DNA of 64,000 nt from Stenocarpella maydis (GCA_002270565.1 NQMI01000070.1:56883-120882); one strand, 5' to 3'. Counted from the first letter of the stretch, positions 47,097 through 61,298 are shown. The notes: generated by a model from the sequence alone, not told the origin. Translations and numbers: made by a program.

Positions 47097-47892
47097 GGTG
47101 GGCGACAGGCTGGTCGAGGGGTGCAGGGGAAAAAGGCAAGCAGGTAGGCAGGCAAAAAGGACTGGGCGAGGCGCAGACGAAACCAGATGCGAATAGCCCG
47201 GGTAGAAGCGAGGAGTAGAGCAGAGAGGAGCGGAATGGGAGGGACCGGAAGAGGGTGGACGGAGATGGTCCTGGGTCACAGCGGTGCACGCGGATTCTGA
47301 AGCAGCAAAATAGCGCTCTACCAAGGTACCTGGGCACAACGTCAGCGGTCCTCGCCGTGGCCGGTCGGGTATTGGCCCCCCGATTTCTACCGGCCAGCCG
47401 GGAGGACGGGGGGCATCGAAACACAATGCCCGGTGGGCGTCGATACTCTGTACATAGTAGATACCTGGCTGGCCTCCATGGGAGAGCGAGCTGCAGGCCA
47501 TGTGTACCTGGGTAGCTTGCACAGCTAGGTACCTCCTGCTTCCTCCCGCTTCGACCAATCAGAAATTGATCCGCAGCCATGACCAGCAACAAGCAAAGCA
47601 AGATCTCTTGCCTGCCAGGGGTTCTCTGCGGCTCGCTTCCCTGCCGTTGCCATAACCGTAACTCCGGCCTAGTAATCGAGGCATCCATCTACACTTTGGA
47701 CTGGTCGTCTTGCCCGTCCGTCCTACACTACGTACCCAGCCGGGTAGCCACCGCAAGCTGCCTCTGCCACCCATCCCCCAAGCCTCACAAGGCAGTACGA
47801 GCCGTTCGACTCGAATCCTGCCCGGGCAACAATACATTCGATCCAGTTCCGATTGAACCACAAGCAACCCAACCCACCCCGCCTCACCCACC
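47097..47892. promoter_or_regulatory. Divergent promoter, KGD2 and complex I subunit
   Basis: A 796-bp spacer between the two start codons, both belonging to mitochondrial energy genes. GGTACC-type palindromes occur at about 47325 and 47529. Overlapping open frames on both strands are not supported as genes. Confidence 0.5.
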
Positions 47893-48537
47893 ATGTCGTC
47901 CCGACAAGCTGCCCTGTGAGCACTCCACCCTGCACCCCAAGACTGAGCGAGCGCGTACTGTTGTCTGCCACTCCGCGCTGCCCGATGCCCAGTGCTGTTG
48001 ATCTCTGATTGCTGACGCGCCCTCTCCCCGCCTGCAGCTCCCTCTACCGGCGCTCCCTGAAGCTTGCCCTCGACTGGGCTGTTCATCGACACCTCTGGCG
48101 CGGCCAGGCCATCTACATTCGCTCACTCTTCGAGGCCAACCGGAACATCACTGAGCCCAGACAGCAACGGGTATGTCACGTCGCGCCAGGCCGCAGCCCT
48201 TCATCCCTTCGTCCGCGCACGCCAGAGCCGAGGCTGACGTTGGCCTTCTCGTGCTAGGCATTGTTGAAAGAGACAGAGAAGCTCCTGGATATGTGGAAAC
48301 ACCCGGATCCATATGCTCCTCCCACCGCACCCGGAGGTATGTCACTCCACATCCCCCGTCCGGAGCTGTTGCTGGCCTTGTTCGACACAGCCCGAATACT
48401 GAACCCATGCTTCTCAGGCTCCAAGTACGAGAGAAACCTGCCCGCCCCAATACTCGACCGTGAGTCACCCTTCTCTGCTCCCGCGGCGCCGCTGGAAGTT
48501 AACATTGGCTGCAGCGCCTCCACCATTAAAATTCTAG
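47893..48537 (+). CDS. NADH:ubiquinone oxidoreductase B22-like subunit (LYR protein)
   Basis: Five short exons (47893-47915, 48038-48170, 48258-48336, 48418-48459, 48515-48537) close to 99 aa. The start MSSRQAAL joins SLYRRSLKLALDW, an LYR motif, followed by LWRGQAIYIRSLFEANRNITEP, ALLKETEKLLDMWKHPDPY, and a Pro-rich end (ILDPPPPLKF). This matches the NDUFB9/B22 subunit of complex I, a LYR protein of the membrane arm that contacts the mitochondrial acyl carrier protein. All introns are GT-AG (82-122 nt for most, 55 nt for the last) and the frame closes. The tiny exons explain why no single long open frame is seen. Confidence 0.87.
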
Positions 48538-49860
<1,323 letters not shown>

Positions 49861-50830
49861 TTTTATGGTTGGTTGAGTGGTTGGAAAAATAGAACTTAAT
49901 GTAGAGGCGATGAGGACGTCTCGGATGGATGGATGCAGAAAGTGGTTGGTTACTTGTGATGATGTTGCGAGGTGTGATGGGATGTGGTGGCCGTGGGAGG
50001 TGGTGGGGGAATGGTGTGGATTAAATACTGCCCACTCGAAGGGTGTTGCAGCTGGATCAGCCCGCGACTTGCCAGATTGCGCCTTACCCGAAGCGGACGT
50101 TATTTTGCCAGGTGCGTCGCGTAAAAATGACGGGGCCACCCTGCGATTTTCTGGCAGGTCCGGTGCTGCATTTCTTTTCCCCTCCCCCTGGTGTCATTTT
50201 GATTTTCAGTCACCATGTTGCGTGTCTCTGCGAGAATCGTGGATTGTCATTTGATCAGTGCGTGCCTGCACTGCTCTGGTCGCCCGATTTTCTCCATTTA
50301 ACAACCAATAATGTCCAGCCGCCCCTTTTGATTTGGCAGCACCAGCAAATATCCCATGCAAAGTTGTCAGATAAAATTGAAATCCGTCGCCAAGGTGCCA
50401 GCCCCAAATCAAAACTCGTGTGTCCGGAAACATGCATCTGCCTGAATGCTTGGACGACGTCCAAAACCTGCCCATGATGATGAATGATGTAGTTGCGGTG
50501 CCAGTTTTTCTCAGATCCTGTCATCCGTAAGAGACGGCCCCTCCGGCCCACCCGCCGAAACTGGCATTGTGTTGCGAGACCTTGTCAGAGTCTTGTAGTA
50601 GTATTCTCCACGCAGCTTGCATCGTTGATATGCTTGAGAACTGCACGTGATTTTGTGGGAGGTGTAGCCGTTCCTGTCAACAGCTTGGCAAACGAGTAAA
50701 TTCTAATTCTTATGCCACCGGTGGCATGGCGAGGAGGGCAGATATCCTCTGGACCAAAGTTGACGATGCTCGGCGCGAAGCTGTCATGCACCATGAAGGC
50801 TGCGGTATGGGAAAGGCCTGGCCAGTAATC
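49861..50830. promoter_or_regulatory. Upstream region of histone H2A
   Basis: About 970 bases, including the 5' UTR and promoter of H2A. A TATA-like attaaatact lies near 50020. The distal half carries no supported gene. Confidence 0.45.
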
Positions 50831-51309
50831 CTATGCCAACCTGATATTTTCGATGTCGTTGGTGAGTGCATCTATGCCAAGGGACAACCACCAGACTTGA
50901 GTAGTAGGCCGGATGTTATCCAGCAGGAACTTGAGGTCCTGAAGCCTGCAAGTGCCATTCGTACTACAGGGTACCCCAGACCGATAATTAGACAGTCGAA
51001 AGACTCTAGCGAACCAGTCATCTGTGCTGCTAATTAAGGTGCGAATCCACGGGCAGATCAAGAACCGGCGGTTTGCTTGGCCTTCTTGAGATCTGATGTG
51101 GCGCATGAGGGTCGACGCAGCCTCGACGCACCGCTGCACAAGTATGTCGTATTGCTCTTGGCCCCGGTCATGTCCGCGGCTGTATCGAATGGCCACGATG
51201 ATGACAGTACGGTCCGGGAAGGGGCCATTTACGTGTACCAGTTCACTGACTCTTCTGTCCCAATTAAGCTGCGAGAGATTGTGACGAGCCTGCCAGAAGG
51301 AAACCGACG
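50831..51309 (-). CDS. Hypothetical C-terminal coding segment
   Basis: A minus frame with clear protein character: VSELVHVNGPFPDRTVIIVA, then DILVQRCVEAASTLMRHI, then STDDWFARVFRLSNYRSG, then LKFLLDNIRPTTQVWWLSLG, ending DALTNDIENIRLA. It begins in another frame right after the stop of the upstream Pro-rich ORF and has no good ATG of its own, so it is probably the end of that gene. No consensus donor joining the two frames was found. The family is not recognised. Confidence 0.4.
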
Positions 51310-51949
51310 TCACGAGTTTGGCACCCGAACAGGCGGCGCTGGCAACTGCTGTGGGGCAGGAGCTGGCAGCTGCTGCGGGAAAACTGGCAGCTGCTGTGGG
51401 AGATTTGGCAGCTGAAACGCAAAACCCGTCATGGGTTGTGACGGCGAGATGGGAAACGCCAGCTCGTGCTGTGGCGGCGAGATGGGAACTGCCGGCTTGT
51501 GCTGTGAGGGCGCGGGAACTGGATGATCCACGGTTACAGCAGGCCTGAGACTGGTGGGGATCGACGACTGCCGTGAGAGAACTGGCCGCTGAGGCGCGGG
51601 CACTGTCGACGATTGCGACGGCCGGGTGGTGGAGATTGGAAGCATGCGCCGTTTGGGGCGGGATACTGGACGATCCACGACTGCAGCCGGGGGCGGAGGC
51701 GGCTCGTCGGCTCCCATCATCAAGTGTTCGATGACATGTTGGATGTTCCAGTCCGGATTGTCTTCGATCATGGCAGCAGCAGTATCCCATTGCTCCGGGG
51801 TAACTGCTCCCCATTTCTCAAGACAACCCGCTGCTTTGGCGAGGTCTGCGGCTTCGAGCATGACGGCTTCATCATCATCACTGCGACCAGTTAATACTGT
51901 GAATTTGGACGGTGTCCAAAAGGACGACTTACATGATCCGTTTAGGCAT
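51310..51949 (-). CDS. Hypothetical Pro/Gln-rich protein between the histone genes
   Basis: An ATG at 51949 (MPKRI) with a GTAAGT donor and a 52-nt intron to a CAG at 51881 gives MPKRIIDDDEAVMLEAADLA, then LEKWGAVTPEQWDTAAAMI and DNPDWNIQHVIEHLMMG. The rest is disordered and rich in Pro, Gln and Ser, with QQLPAP-type repeats, stopping at 51310 (195 aa). The tryptophan-containing helical N-terminus is the only structured part. The second frame directly after the stop suggests that the real protein continues (see the adjoining entry). It lies between H2A and H2B, transcribed with H2A. Confidence 0.5.
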
Positions 51950-52310
51950 GGCGTCGAGGTGCCAAGCTTCCCTCTGTATTTGCGGTACTCGCACAGGATT
52001 TTCGTTGTTTGGACGTGGCCAAGATTCGAGCACGAGGGAGATTTTTGCCGGCGCACAGACCAGGGATTGTTAGCTGCACCTGCAGCTCCAAAGCAAAAAT
52101 CACTGGAAGGTCAAATCAGCCAGCCCGCCCGTCGCCCTACTTAAACCCGCCTTCGTCCCCCTTCCCTCCTCCCACCACTTTCCCATCTCATCCAACATCC
52201 CAACGCCCAACCCATCTTCTTGTGACGACAAATCTCTTTGGATTCTCGATCCATCTGCATCGCCTCCAACTTTCCCACCTTCCCCATCATTCCCAATCAA
52301 TATCACCAAA
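51950..52310. promoter_or_regulatory. Divergent promoter, hypothetical gene and H2B
   Basis: A 361-bp spacer. The H2B side is a C-rich 5' UTR (catcccaacgcccaaccc) ending in ATCACCAAAATG, a good Kozak-like context. Confidence 0.5.
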
Positions 52311-52963
<653 letters not shown>

Positions 52964-53633
52964 GCGGTGTGGGCAGGGTCTGGTTTTCCTTTTTCTCTAT
53001 GGGCACGGGATGAGCTTTGGCATTTGGTACTTGATGAGATATACCAAGGCCCATGATCCTTGGGTGTCTTAATGCGTCACGGATGGTCTTGTTTTTTGGG
53101 GGCAATGCTTTTTTACACGGTCAACGGGGTTTGCGGCTGTACAAATACTCCTTCAGAATAGGGTTTCGGAAGCAATGAAATCGTGCATATGAACAAATAA
53201 CTCAACTAGCCCTTTTTCGACGCGCCTGGCTGCCTTGTTTGCGCGTGCGCCACCCCGAAACGGTATTTTATACTACATTATACTACATTCCAGAAAGGCT
53301 TGGTGCTCGACTCGACTGCGCCGGTGGCCAGCGTGTCGTGCGGTCATTAGGGGCTATGCCATCTCACCGCGACTGGACCATAGTACAACGCGACGAAACT
53401 CTTCAAGGCTGTTCTATTTCAATCCGTACTGCAGCCAGTAATATATGGAACAGACAGACCACCATTCTATCGGAGCTTCGTACAAGGAGTACCTAAGCCC
53501 AAGGCCACAGCCGTGGTATCAATGGAGAAACAAACATGGTGGCTCCTCCTTCTACTCTTCCCCATGGAGGCTGATGCGACACGCTTGACCTGTGTCCTTC
53601 GCAGGTGGCTTTCTGTGGAACCTTAGGCTCCAA
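52964..53633. other. Convergent 3' region
   Basis: Between the ends of H2B and SQS1. No supported gene; ttttatactacattatactacatt near 53265 is a short tandem repeat. Confidence 0.6.
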
Positions 53634-55966
53634 TCAACCCAGGCCAGCCTTCGTGCGCTTGACGACCTAGATGCTTCGAATTAGATGTGTTCCTTCTTCG
53701 TGGATTTGTGTCGAGACCGTGGAACAGAGAGCCCTGAGCTCCGAGATACTCGGCGGCAGAGGGCGGCACCCTTTCCCCCACATAGAGTGTTTCTGCAATG
53801 CAAGAAGTAAAGTAAACACGGAGCAACTTACTGAGGCGAGCGGTTGAAGAATACCCTTATTCTCCTGCAGAGTGAGGGCTTGTTAGTGACGGATGCGATG
53901 CAAGACGCAATATGCCCAACATGGGTCCCACGAGGTTGCCCTGCCACCTGACTCGGAGAAACGTACCTGTGATCCAAGGGCCATGCCCGTGGACCAGCCC
54001 ATCTTCTCCAGCATGGCCCGGCCCTTGTTGGCCTGGTCCAGCTCCGGGGCCCCGCCACCTACTACTTCGCCGTCTTTGAGTGTGAATGCAGCGTGGTTGA
54101 CACCGCGACCCGACCTGCCCATGCCGCCACCGCCACCACCTCTGGGTGTCTTCTCCCTTTGGTCGAGGCGGGGAAAGTATCGGCGTCCAGTGCGGGCGAA
54201 GATCTGCTCAAATGATGCCTCGGAATATCTGACTGTCCTCTTAGTACGGTAAAGGCACGGGTGCCGGGTCTCGCCGTGGCCGGCAGACTTGGATTTGATA
54301 TTGAATTTGTTGGCGAGCCCATGGATGATCTTACGGGCAGGCGCGTCCATGGGAGGGAGTGTGAGACTTGAGAGTAGGCGGGAGGGGGTCAGCTTTGTAG
54401 CACTACCTAGGATCGCTGAGGGTCGGTTGCTTACGTTTCATCACTGCCGCAGAGGAACGTCCGCATCTCTTCCTTAATCTGATCCAGAGTCATGCCCGAC
54501 TGGTACTTCACACATGGATCGTTCGGGTCGACGTTCTTGCCAAGAAGACCCTGAGCACGCAACTCCTCGCGCTGCTGTTTCTTCTCCGTCTTCCGGAGGC
54601 GGTCAGCCTTCCAGGTCGCCTGGAGCGTCTCCTCGAGCTCCGAGTCCGAGATGTCAAATGTCGGCTGTCCGCGCTTGCTCTTGGGCCTACGAGGCGGGGT
54701 GTGCCGGCCCCAATCCATCAAGTCGAGGCCATCGAATGCATCTGCGACTTCTCTGGCACTTGGTACCGTTCCGCGTCCCCCTGCCTTGGCAGCCCTCGCA
54801 GACTTGAATTTGATGTTTTCTGTGCCCGCGCGCGGTGCCGTGTTGCTCGATAATTTCATCCCGCCGAATGAACTTCCGGCGAGCGACATCATTTCCTCGT
54901 CGTCCAGGCCAAGCTCTTCCTGTCTGGCGAGCAGCCTAGCCAAGGCCTCGTCTGTCATGTCAGTGTCCTCAGCACCAGTCGTATACTCGCCTGTCTCGAG
55001 GATCTCGGGATCTCTTGTGCCGCCGGGGTCCTCAGCGCCCTTGGAAGAGTCACTGTCGGACTCGTTGCCAATGACCAGCTCCCCATCGGAGCCGCCGAGA
55101 CCCAGGGTGCCCGAAAATGTCGCATAGAGTTGCGGCCTCTGAACATCGCCTTCGTCGGAACCATCGTCCTCGCCGATGTTTGCAATATAGTCGGCAAAAA
55201 TTGCGTCCTCGTCGTTATGGCCGCGCAACTGCCAAGATGGGGGGGATTCGGAACGCTCGACGGGGCGATGGGGTTGGCCTGGTTCGCCCAGGGATATTTC
55301 CTGCGCAGTTTTCTCGACGGCCTGCACCTGGATTGTGATATCATCGGCTATAGGTAGAGGTGCATTATCGATGCGAGCACCATTCCTTCCCCTGAAGAGA
55401 ACGACATCCTCGCTCGAACTTGACTCATCGCCCGACGAGGGTGGCTCAAGGATGGTGATGGGCTGGACATGGCGGCGGGAAAGGGTCCGGTCACCGCTGG
55501 TATCTACGAAGAAGGCTGGCTCTTGGCCACCCTCCAGCCGCTTTTCAGCGTCGCCGGGTCTAGAATTGTCCATATTCTGCTTCCCGTGTTGGTCTTCTGA
55601 TTTGTCGGCCACGTCATCGGTGTTGTGCCCAAGATGCTCGAGCTCCTTCAGAGGCTCCACCATCCCAGCGCTCACAAAGGCAACGGGCTGGGCGCGGAGC
55701 TTTGCCAGTGCGTCCCAGCCCTTCCGGTGCTCAGCCGTGTTCCTAGCCTCGTCCGCGAGAGAAAAGCCTACAACAGAGATTCAGAATGAGGCGTGACACA
55801 TGCTTTGTTGCAAAAGAGACTGACCGTGTAATTTGACGGCTGTGGCCCTTGGCATCCACTGTGAGACGATGCTCTGCTGTTGGCGTTGCTGCTGCTCCGC
55901 AGGGGCTGCTGTCATGGCTCGGTAACGAGCTGCTTTTGCAGCCCTTCCTTTCTTTCCCCTTGCCAT
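53634..55966 (-). CDS. SQS1: Sqs1-type R3H and G-patch protein
   Basis: Five exons (55966-55825, 55767-54435, 54366-53967, 53864-53832, 53666-53634) with introns of 57, 68, 102 and 165 nt give 646 aa. The N-terminus MARGKKGRAAKAARYRAM and FSLADEARNTAEH match Sqs1 proteins. A long acidic middle follows, then CVKYQSGMTLDQIKEEMRTF, an R3H domain (LPPMDAPARKIIHGLANKFN to HPCLYRTKRTVRY) and a C-terminal G-patch (KMGWSTGMALGSQENKGILQ, VVKRTKAGLG) spread over three exons. In yeast Sqs1/Pfa1 activates the helicase Prp43 in splicing and ribosome assembly through its G-patch. The last two exons are only 33 nt each and both keep frame, restoring the family's usual end. Confidence 0.92.
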
Positions 55967-57080
55967 GCTCAGAGTTCTTCAAGTACCAGCAGTGCGTTGG
56001 ACATATGAATATGCTGATGGGTGGGCCCGAAGCTTGGAAGCCTCGCGGCTTTATGTCGCATACACTCTCACACACTTGCTCCAGGCTCTCACTCTCACTC
56101 TCGCGCTCTTCTTCTCGTTCTCTTGTCTCCTCCCGAAAGACGCAGGTACCGTGCAAAGCAACGACGGTTTTAGTATCGACGAGTCACTGTCAAGAAAGGG
56201 GCCAAAATATTATGAAGGTAGGATTGATTGAGAACCCTGTGCAGCGAGACAGAAGAAGTGATGCTGCGTTGCAGTCTTTTTGACGGTATGGAGGATGATG
56301 AAAGGGCACTTGACCGGTCGGTTGCCACCGTAGTGCCCACAGCAAAGGGCCCATAGGTAGGTGCAGACCACTTATGTAGCGTATAGTGACTTAGCTAAGC
56401 AGCAATGACCCGCTTTACCTTGCTGGGACAGCTGGTACATGTACTTGATATGCAGCGCTCGTGACTGTGCCAGAGCAAGTACCTCCCTAGAGCTGGTCGA
56501 CAAGCCGCTGCCAGCCACCGCCCTCACTAGTGTAACCGTAGGCCAGTCATGCTTGGTGGGGTCCCGGGGCCGCCTGGCAGTCAGGCAGTCTGGTAGCAGT
56601 CTGGGCATTTGATCAAGTGGCTAAGGGTAGGTGGCTACTAATAAGCTAGGTGGGAATGACATGTGCTGCTCCGATCCGTACTAATGCTACCACGCACACA
56701 CAACCAACCCGTGGTATATCGACGCCAGCCTGACCGTCTCAACCTCACTCTCCTTTCTCACATGGCATAACATCACGCATTCCTACGTTTATTGACCACA
56801 ATATCTCCCGCTGCCGCCCACAGTCCCTGTTGCCGTCTCCCTGACCCTTCCCAGAAGACCCGACGAAGAGCCGGCTTCCAACGCCCCCATGGCTGCGTGA
56901 GCGAAAGCCGCCCGATCCACGCAAGCAGGCAGACATCTCGCCCTGTACTGATCCAGAAGAATAGACAAAGGTGCCCGTTCGCTGCTGTACACACTCACGT
57001 ACTGCTCGGTGCTCGCCCCAGACGCAAGCAACCGACTATTTCGAATTTACACGTCCACATCCGCAGTATCGCACAGCAGC
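55967..57080. promoter_or_regulatory. Divergent upstream region of SQS1 and ATG4
   Basis: About 1.1 kb. A CT-repeat tract (ctctcactctcactctcgcgc) lies near 56080-56130 on the SQS1 side. Numerous short open frames are not supported. No RNA gene is seen. Confidence 0.45.
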
Positions 57081-58695
57081 ATGGCCGACATGTCCCAAAG
57101 AACCCAGCAAGCTGTGGATACGGCTAGGGAGACGGTCATGGCCGGCGCCGCCGAAGCTGGGCGTGTTGGGCGCCGAATTGTCAAGATGATATGGGATCCA
57201 CAACCAGTCAACGACCGCTCCGCCAACAGGCCCGTCTGGTGTCTGGGCTGCTCTTACACCCACCAGCCTGTCGCCCCCCCCGAGTTCGCCCCCCCCGAGT
57301 CCGCCCCCGAGGCCGCACTCCGTTCCGGGGCCACGCTGCCGACGATGCCAGAGGCCACTGCCTTGCACTCAGCTCCAGATTCCGCCCCTGAAACCCCTCC
57401 CGACTCGGGTTCCAGCAGTGTTTCGTCCTCGCTGGCTTATGACCCCTCGACCGAGGACAGCGGGTGGCCCCCCGCATTTATGGACGACTTTGAGTCTCGA
57501 GTATGGATGACATATCGCTCCAACTTCGAGCCTATCGCAAGGTCTTCGGACCCAAAGGCCGCTGCCTCCCTCTCCTTTACTATGCGGCTAAAAAGTCTCA
57601 CCGACCAAGGCGGATTTCCCTCCGACACGGGCTGGGGATGCATGATACGCTCTGGGCAGAGCCTGTTGGCCAACACTCTGTCGATCTGCCAACTCGGCCG
57701 TGGTGAGATCCTGGTGCCCGGAGGTGCGCCTCTTCTTTGAGGACTCTGCTGACCATAACTCTTATGAGGCTGGCGCCGAGGCACAGCTGATCGTGAGGAG
57801 CGGGAGCTTCTGGCTCGCTTCGCGGACGATCCGCGCGCCCCATATTCTATTCACAACTTCGTAAGACACGGTGCCGTGGCATGCGGAAAATATCCAGGCG
57901 AGTGGTTCGGCCCATCCGCAACAGCGCGGTGTATCCAGTCAGTTCGAGAGCCCGGGGTTTCGAGATATCTGGCGTGCTGGGCGCGGTGCTGACTTCTTCC
58001 TAGGGCTTTGGCCAGTTCAAACGAGCCGTCGCTACGTGTCTACTCGACGGGTGATCTCCCTGACGTCTATGAGGACAGCTTCATGGCAATCGCGAAGCCC
58101 GACGGGGAGACATTCCACCCGACTTTGATACTTGTGGGGACGCGGCTGGGTATTGATAAGATCAACCAAGTCTATTGGGAGTCTTTGACGGCTACGCTCC
58201 AGCTTCCGCAGTCCGTAGGTATTGCTGGGTATGCAGCCACACCGTATTTTCGCAAGGGCTTACCCCACCGCTAACAGCCAACTTGACAGCGGCCGCCCGT
58301 CACAGTCACATTACTTTGTTGGGGCGCAGCAGGTAGGCGACAATTCCGAGCCAGGATCCTACCTTTTCTATCTCGATCCGCACTTCACCAGGCCTGCCTT
58401 GCCATTCCACGAGGACGTTGAAAAGTACTCAAAGGAGGACATCGACTCGTGCCATACCCGACGACTCCGCAGATTGCACGTGCGTGAGATGGACCCCAGC
58501 ATGCTGATCGGGTTCCTCATCAGAGACGAAGACGACTGGGACACATGGAGGGACTCGGTCAAGTATGTCCAGGGCAAGGCTGTCATCAGGGTCTCCGAGC
58601 ATGATCCCGCACGAGGCCTCCCTGTGGAGAGGGAGGGCGCCATCGATGAAGTTGAGACGCTGAGCGATGATGATGAACCCGCTCTTGGCACGTGA
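57081..58695 (+). CDS. ATG4: Autophagy cysteine protease Atg4
   Basis: Four exons (57081-57702, 57769-57937, 58004-58228, 58290-58695) with introns of 66, 66 and 61 nt give 473 aa. C54 peptidase landmarks: VWCLGCSYT (52-60), [16 protein letters not shown], the active-site [17 protein letters not shown] with Cys187, [52 protein letters not shown], and YLDPHF with Asp368 and His370 of the catalytic triad. Residues 62-125 form a Pro/Ser-rich, probably disordered insert with APPE repeats. Atg4 trims Atg8 to expose its C-terminal glycine and removes lipid from Atg8-PE. It acts in the cytosol and on autophagosomal membranes. The C-terminal tail is acidic ([11 protein letters not shown]). Confidence 0.95.
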
Positions 58696-58908
58696 TACTT
58701 TCCTTCGGTTCCGGGTTGCGTGTTTTTGTCTGGGGCGGAGTTCTCCCGGGGGATACACGGGCGTTCAGTTTCTAGGCCGCCCTGTTGCACGCGGCTTGCA
58801 AAGTTGCGGGCGTTCGCAAGCGCCTGTGGGGCATCATCTGGGAGGGCGTTGCTGCTTTGAAGGGGTCAAGAGCACGTAGCCAGGTATACTCGATGCTTAA
58901 GAGAAGCA

Positions 58909-60565
58909 TCATCTCTTCTTCTTACCGGATTTGCCAGCTTGTGCTGCCGGCTTGAGTCCTACGTGGTTTTCGTCCCGGATGTGCCTGAACAGCTTGCTGC
59001 GGGACTCGAACTCCTCGCTACACACTGCGCACTTGTTCTGCACCTGCGGGGTAGTCAGCTTTGTCCAAAAGACACGAAGAATTGATGTTCGCAGCCATAC
59101 GTACCGAAGAGTTCTGAGCCGCTTGGTTAGCTGCCTTCTTGGCCCTCTTCAGCTTGGCCTTGCCCATCTCCTGCTTGGGCCTTGACCCGTCGCCTAGCGT
59201 CACCTCCGTCATTTGTGACTCGAGTTCATCGCTGCTACCTTCTTGGCTCGGGCCGTCTGCCCTCGATCCCGACGCGAGACGCCGCTCGACAGCCTCACGC
59301 GGTGCATACTCGTCATTCCACGTCTCGGAAGACGAACTGGCCGAGTCATCTCCCCCGTTCTCCTGCGCTTGACCGGCCGCCGCATCGACTCTGGGGTCGC
59401 CTTCCACTGGCTCTTGGGCAGCTTCGGAGTCTCCGGGCTGGTCACGATGGGCCTCTGCCGGTTCGGCAGGCTTGTCGAGGTCGAAAGCCAAACCTTCCTG
59501 CTTCATATGCCTCCGCAGCTGCTGCACGGCCTTGGCGTGCTTCTTGCTCTTCTCGTGGGCCTCGTATTGCTTTTCACTCTTGAACGTCTTGTTGCACACT
59601 ACGCACTGGAAATGCTCTACCTCGGACTCCTCCTCACTTGTTGCGAACTCGTCGTTGTACTCGTCATTGTCGCCCCGTGACTGCGCCCAGTCGGCGACGT
59701 AGGCCTCGCTCAACTTCTGCTGGTTTGCCGCCCGGGCTCGCTCAGCCTGTGCGACGGCCGAGTCGCGGAGGATCTTTTGCCTCTCTGCTTCGGACTGCGT
59801 GTTGGGCACGTAGCGAGGATCACGCCTCTTGACGAAGGCGACGAGTGAGCGGACGGCGTCGTTGAAGTCCCGTATGGCGTCGTCGCGCATCTTCCTGTTC
59901 TCCTTCTCCATCAGGCGGCGCACGCGTCGGTCAGGGGCGTCAGAAAGCCGCCACTTATCCTTCCAGCTGAAGGACTTCTTGGTGGAGAAGCCGGACCAGA
60001 CGTTGTAAAAGGGCTTGGCGACTAGATCGTAGGTGTCGTCGCTGGAACCGAAGGGCGGGTATTCAACCGGCACCGCACCTTCCCACTCGCAGGCAGCCGC
60101 CTCCTCGGTGGCGAGCTGTCCAAATGTCATGTCCAAGATGCCAAAGAAGCCGTTTGGGGTGTCGTTGAAGGGAACGGAGCGGCTGAAGCGGCCCATGAGG
60201 GCCATGATGTCCTCAGTGGTGGTCAAGCGGACATTGTAGTGCTCTGGGGGGACATCGTCGGAGTCGGCATCGCCACGGAGAATAGCGTCACGGTGAGAGT
60301 CGTACCAGGCTCGTTCCTGCGGGTCGGAGAGGACGTCATAGGCAGTCTGAACCTCGGCGAACTTTTTGGTAGCGTTCTCAACGTCGTTGAAGTTGCGGTC
60401 GGGGTGCAGCTCAAGGGCTTTCTTCTTGTACGCCTTGCGTATCTCGGCATCAGCAGCTGACGGGTCCACCTCGAGGACTTCATAGTAGCATGTCTTGCGG
60501 GCGGCTGCAGAACCGTCATGGGCATTGTAGGCGCCGGTGCCTTGGGAAGATTGCTGGGCGCCCAT
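58909..60565 (-). CDS. JJJ1: Jjj1/DNAJC21-type J-domain protein
   Basis: Two exons (60565-59105, 59043-58909) with a 61-nt intron give 531 aa. A J-domain lies at about 26-95 (CYYEVLEVDPSAADAEIRKA) with HPD at 54-56. A middle region follows (PFYNVWSGFSTKKSFSWKDK, RRLMEKENRKMRDDAIRDFN), typical of DNAJC21/Jjj1. A U1-like C2H2 finger (CVVCNKTFKSEKQYEAHEKS, KKH) sits in the second half, then an acidic low-complexity stretch and a C-terminal finger (CAVCSEEFESRSKLFRHI) in exon 2 with a basic end. In yeast Jjj1 works with Rei1 and the Hsp70 Ssa to recycle Arx1 from pre-60S ribosomes in the cytosol. The start MGAQQSSQG is the first ATG suited to the J-domain. Confidence 0.93.
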
Positions 60566-61298
60566 GTTTGACGGAGCCGACGGCAGCAGCCAGTCGAGTG
60601 GAAGCGAGGTGAGGGCGTGGCGTGGTGGCGTGGGCCGAGGAGCAGGCAAGCGGCAGAGGGTTATAGGTTACTTGAGTATACTCGGTATATTGTCGTGGTC
60701 GCAGTCGCGCACTACATGCACCATGTTTTTACAAGAGTGACAGAACGGACCCTGGCCCGGCTGGAGTATCGTCTCCACATAGCACTTAGACAGGACGGAG
60801 TACTCCGATGGGGACCTAGGTACCTTTTTACACTAGGACCAGACCACCCGGGGGGGCAGGCGCTCACACGGATTAGCTCCGCCCTGGTCTCGGCAGACAT
60901 CCAATCGACGGACGACCTGGGTCTGCATCAACGCCTCCAGCAACAAGGCCGGCCTTGCAGCGAAACCAGGGAGACGGCACAGGCTTCCCGCCCCTGGTGT
61001 TCGTGCCTGCTTGCCCGTAGCAGCTGTATTGTTATCGTCTCGTATCCTCGCCGTATCGTAAGCTGTCACTCACGGTCCGCTGGGCTGCAACAGACAACTC
61101 CTCCATCACCACCGCCCGCCCTCCGCCCAAGCACGCCCCGTCGCCATCGCCTCCCGGGGCCGAGATGCATCTCCCGGCGACGCTATCACTTGTTGCATTC
61201 CCCGTTTCTAGGCTGCCGTCATAGTCGTACACGTCCCTGGGGCTCCACGGGCAATCTCCACCACCCGTCACCTCCGTCAACGGTGCCGCTGGCCCAAG
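60566..61298. promoter_or_regulatory. Divergent promoter of JJJ1 and the SPX-RING gene
   Basis: A 733-bp spacer with CCTAGGTACC near 60816-60828. A long overlapping open frame (60617-61351) is judged a shadow: it runs into the SPX-RING start in another frame and shows low-complexity, non-protein composition. Confidence 0.5.

Noticed and set aside
47559..48092. 177-codon minus-strand ORF over the KGD2 / complex I promoter
   Set aside because: Antisense to the first exons of the complex I subunit, whose spliced product is recognisable; composition is unlike protein.
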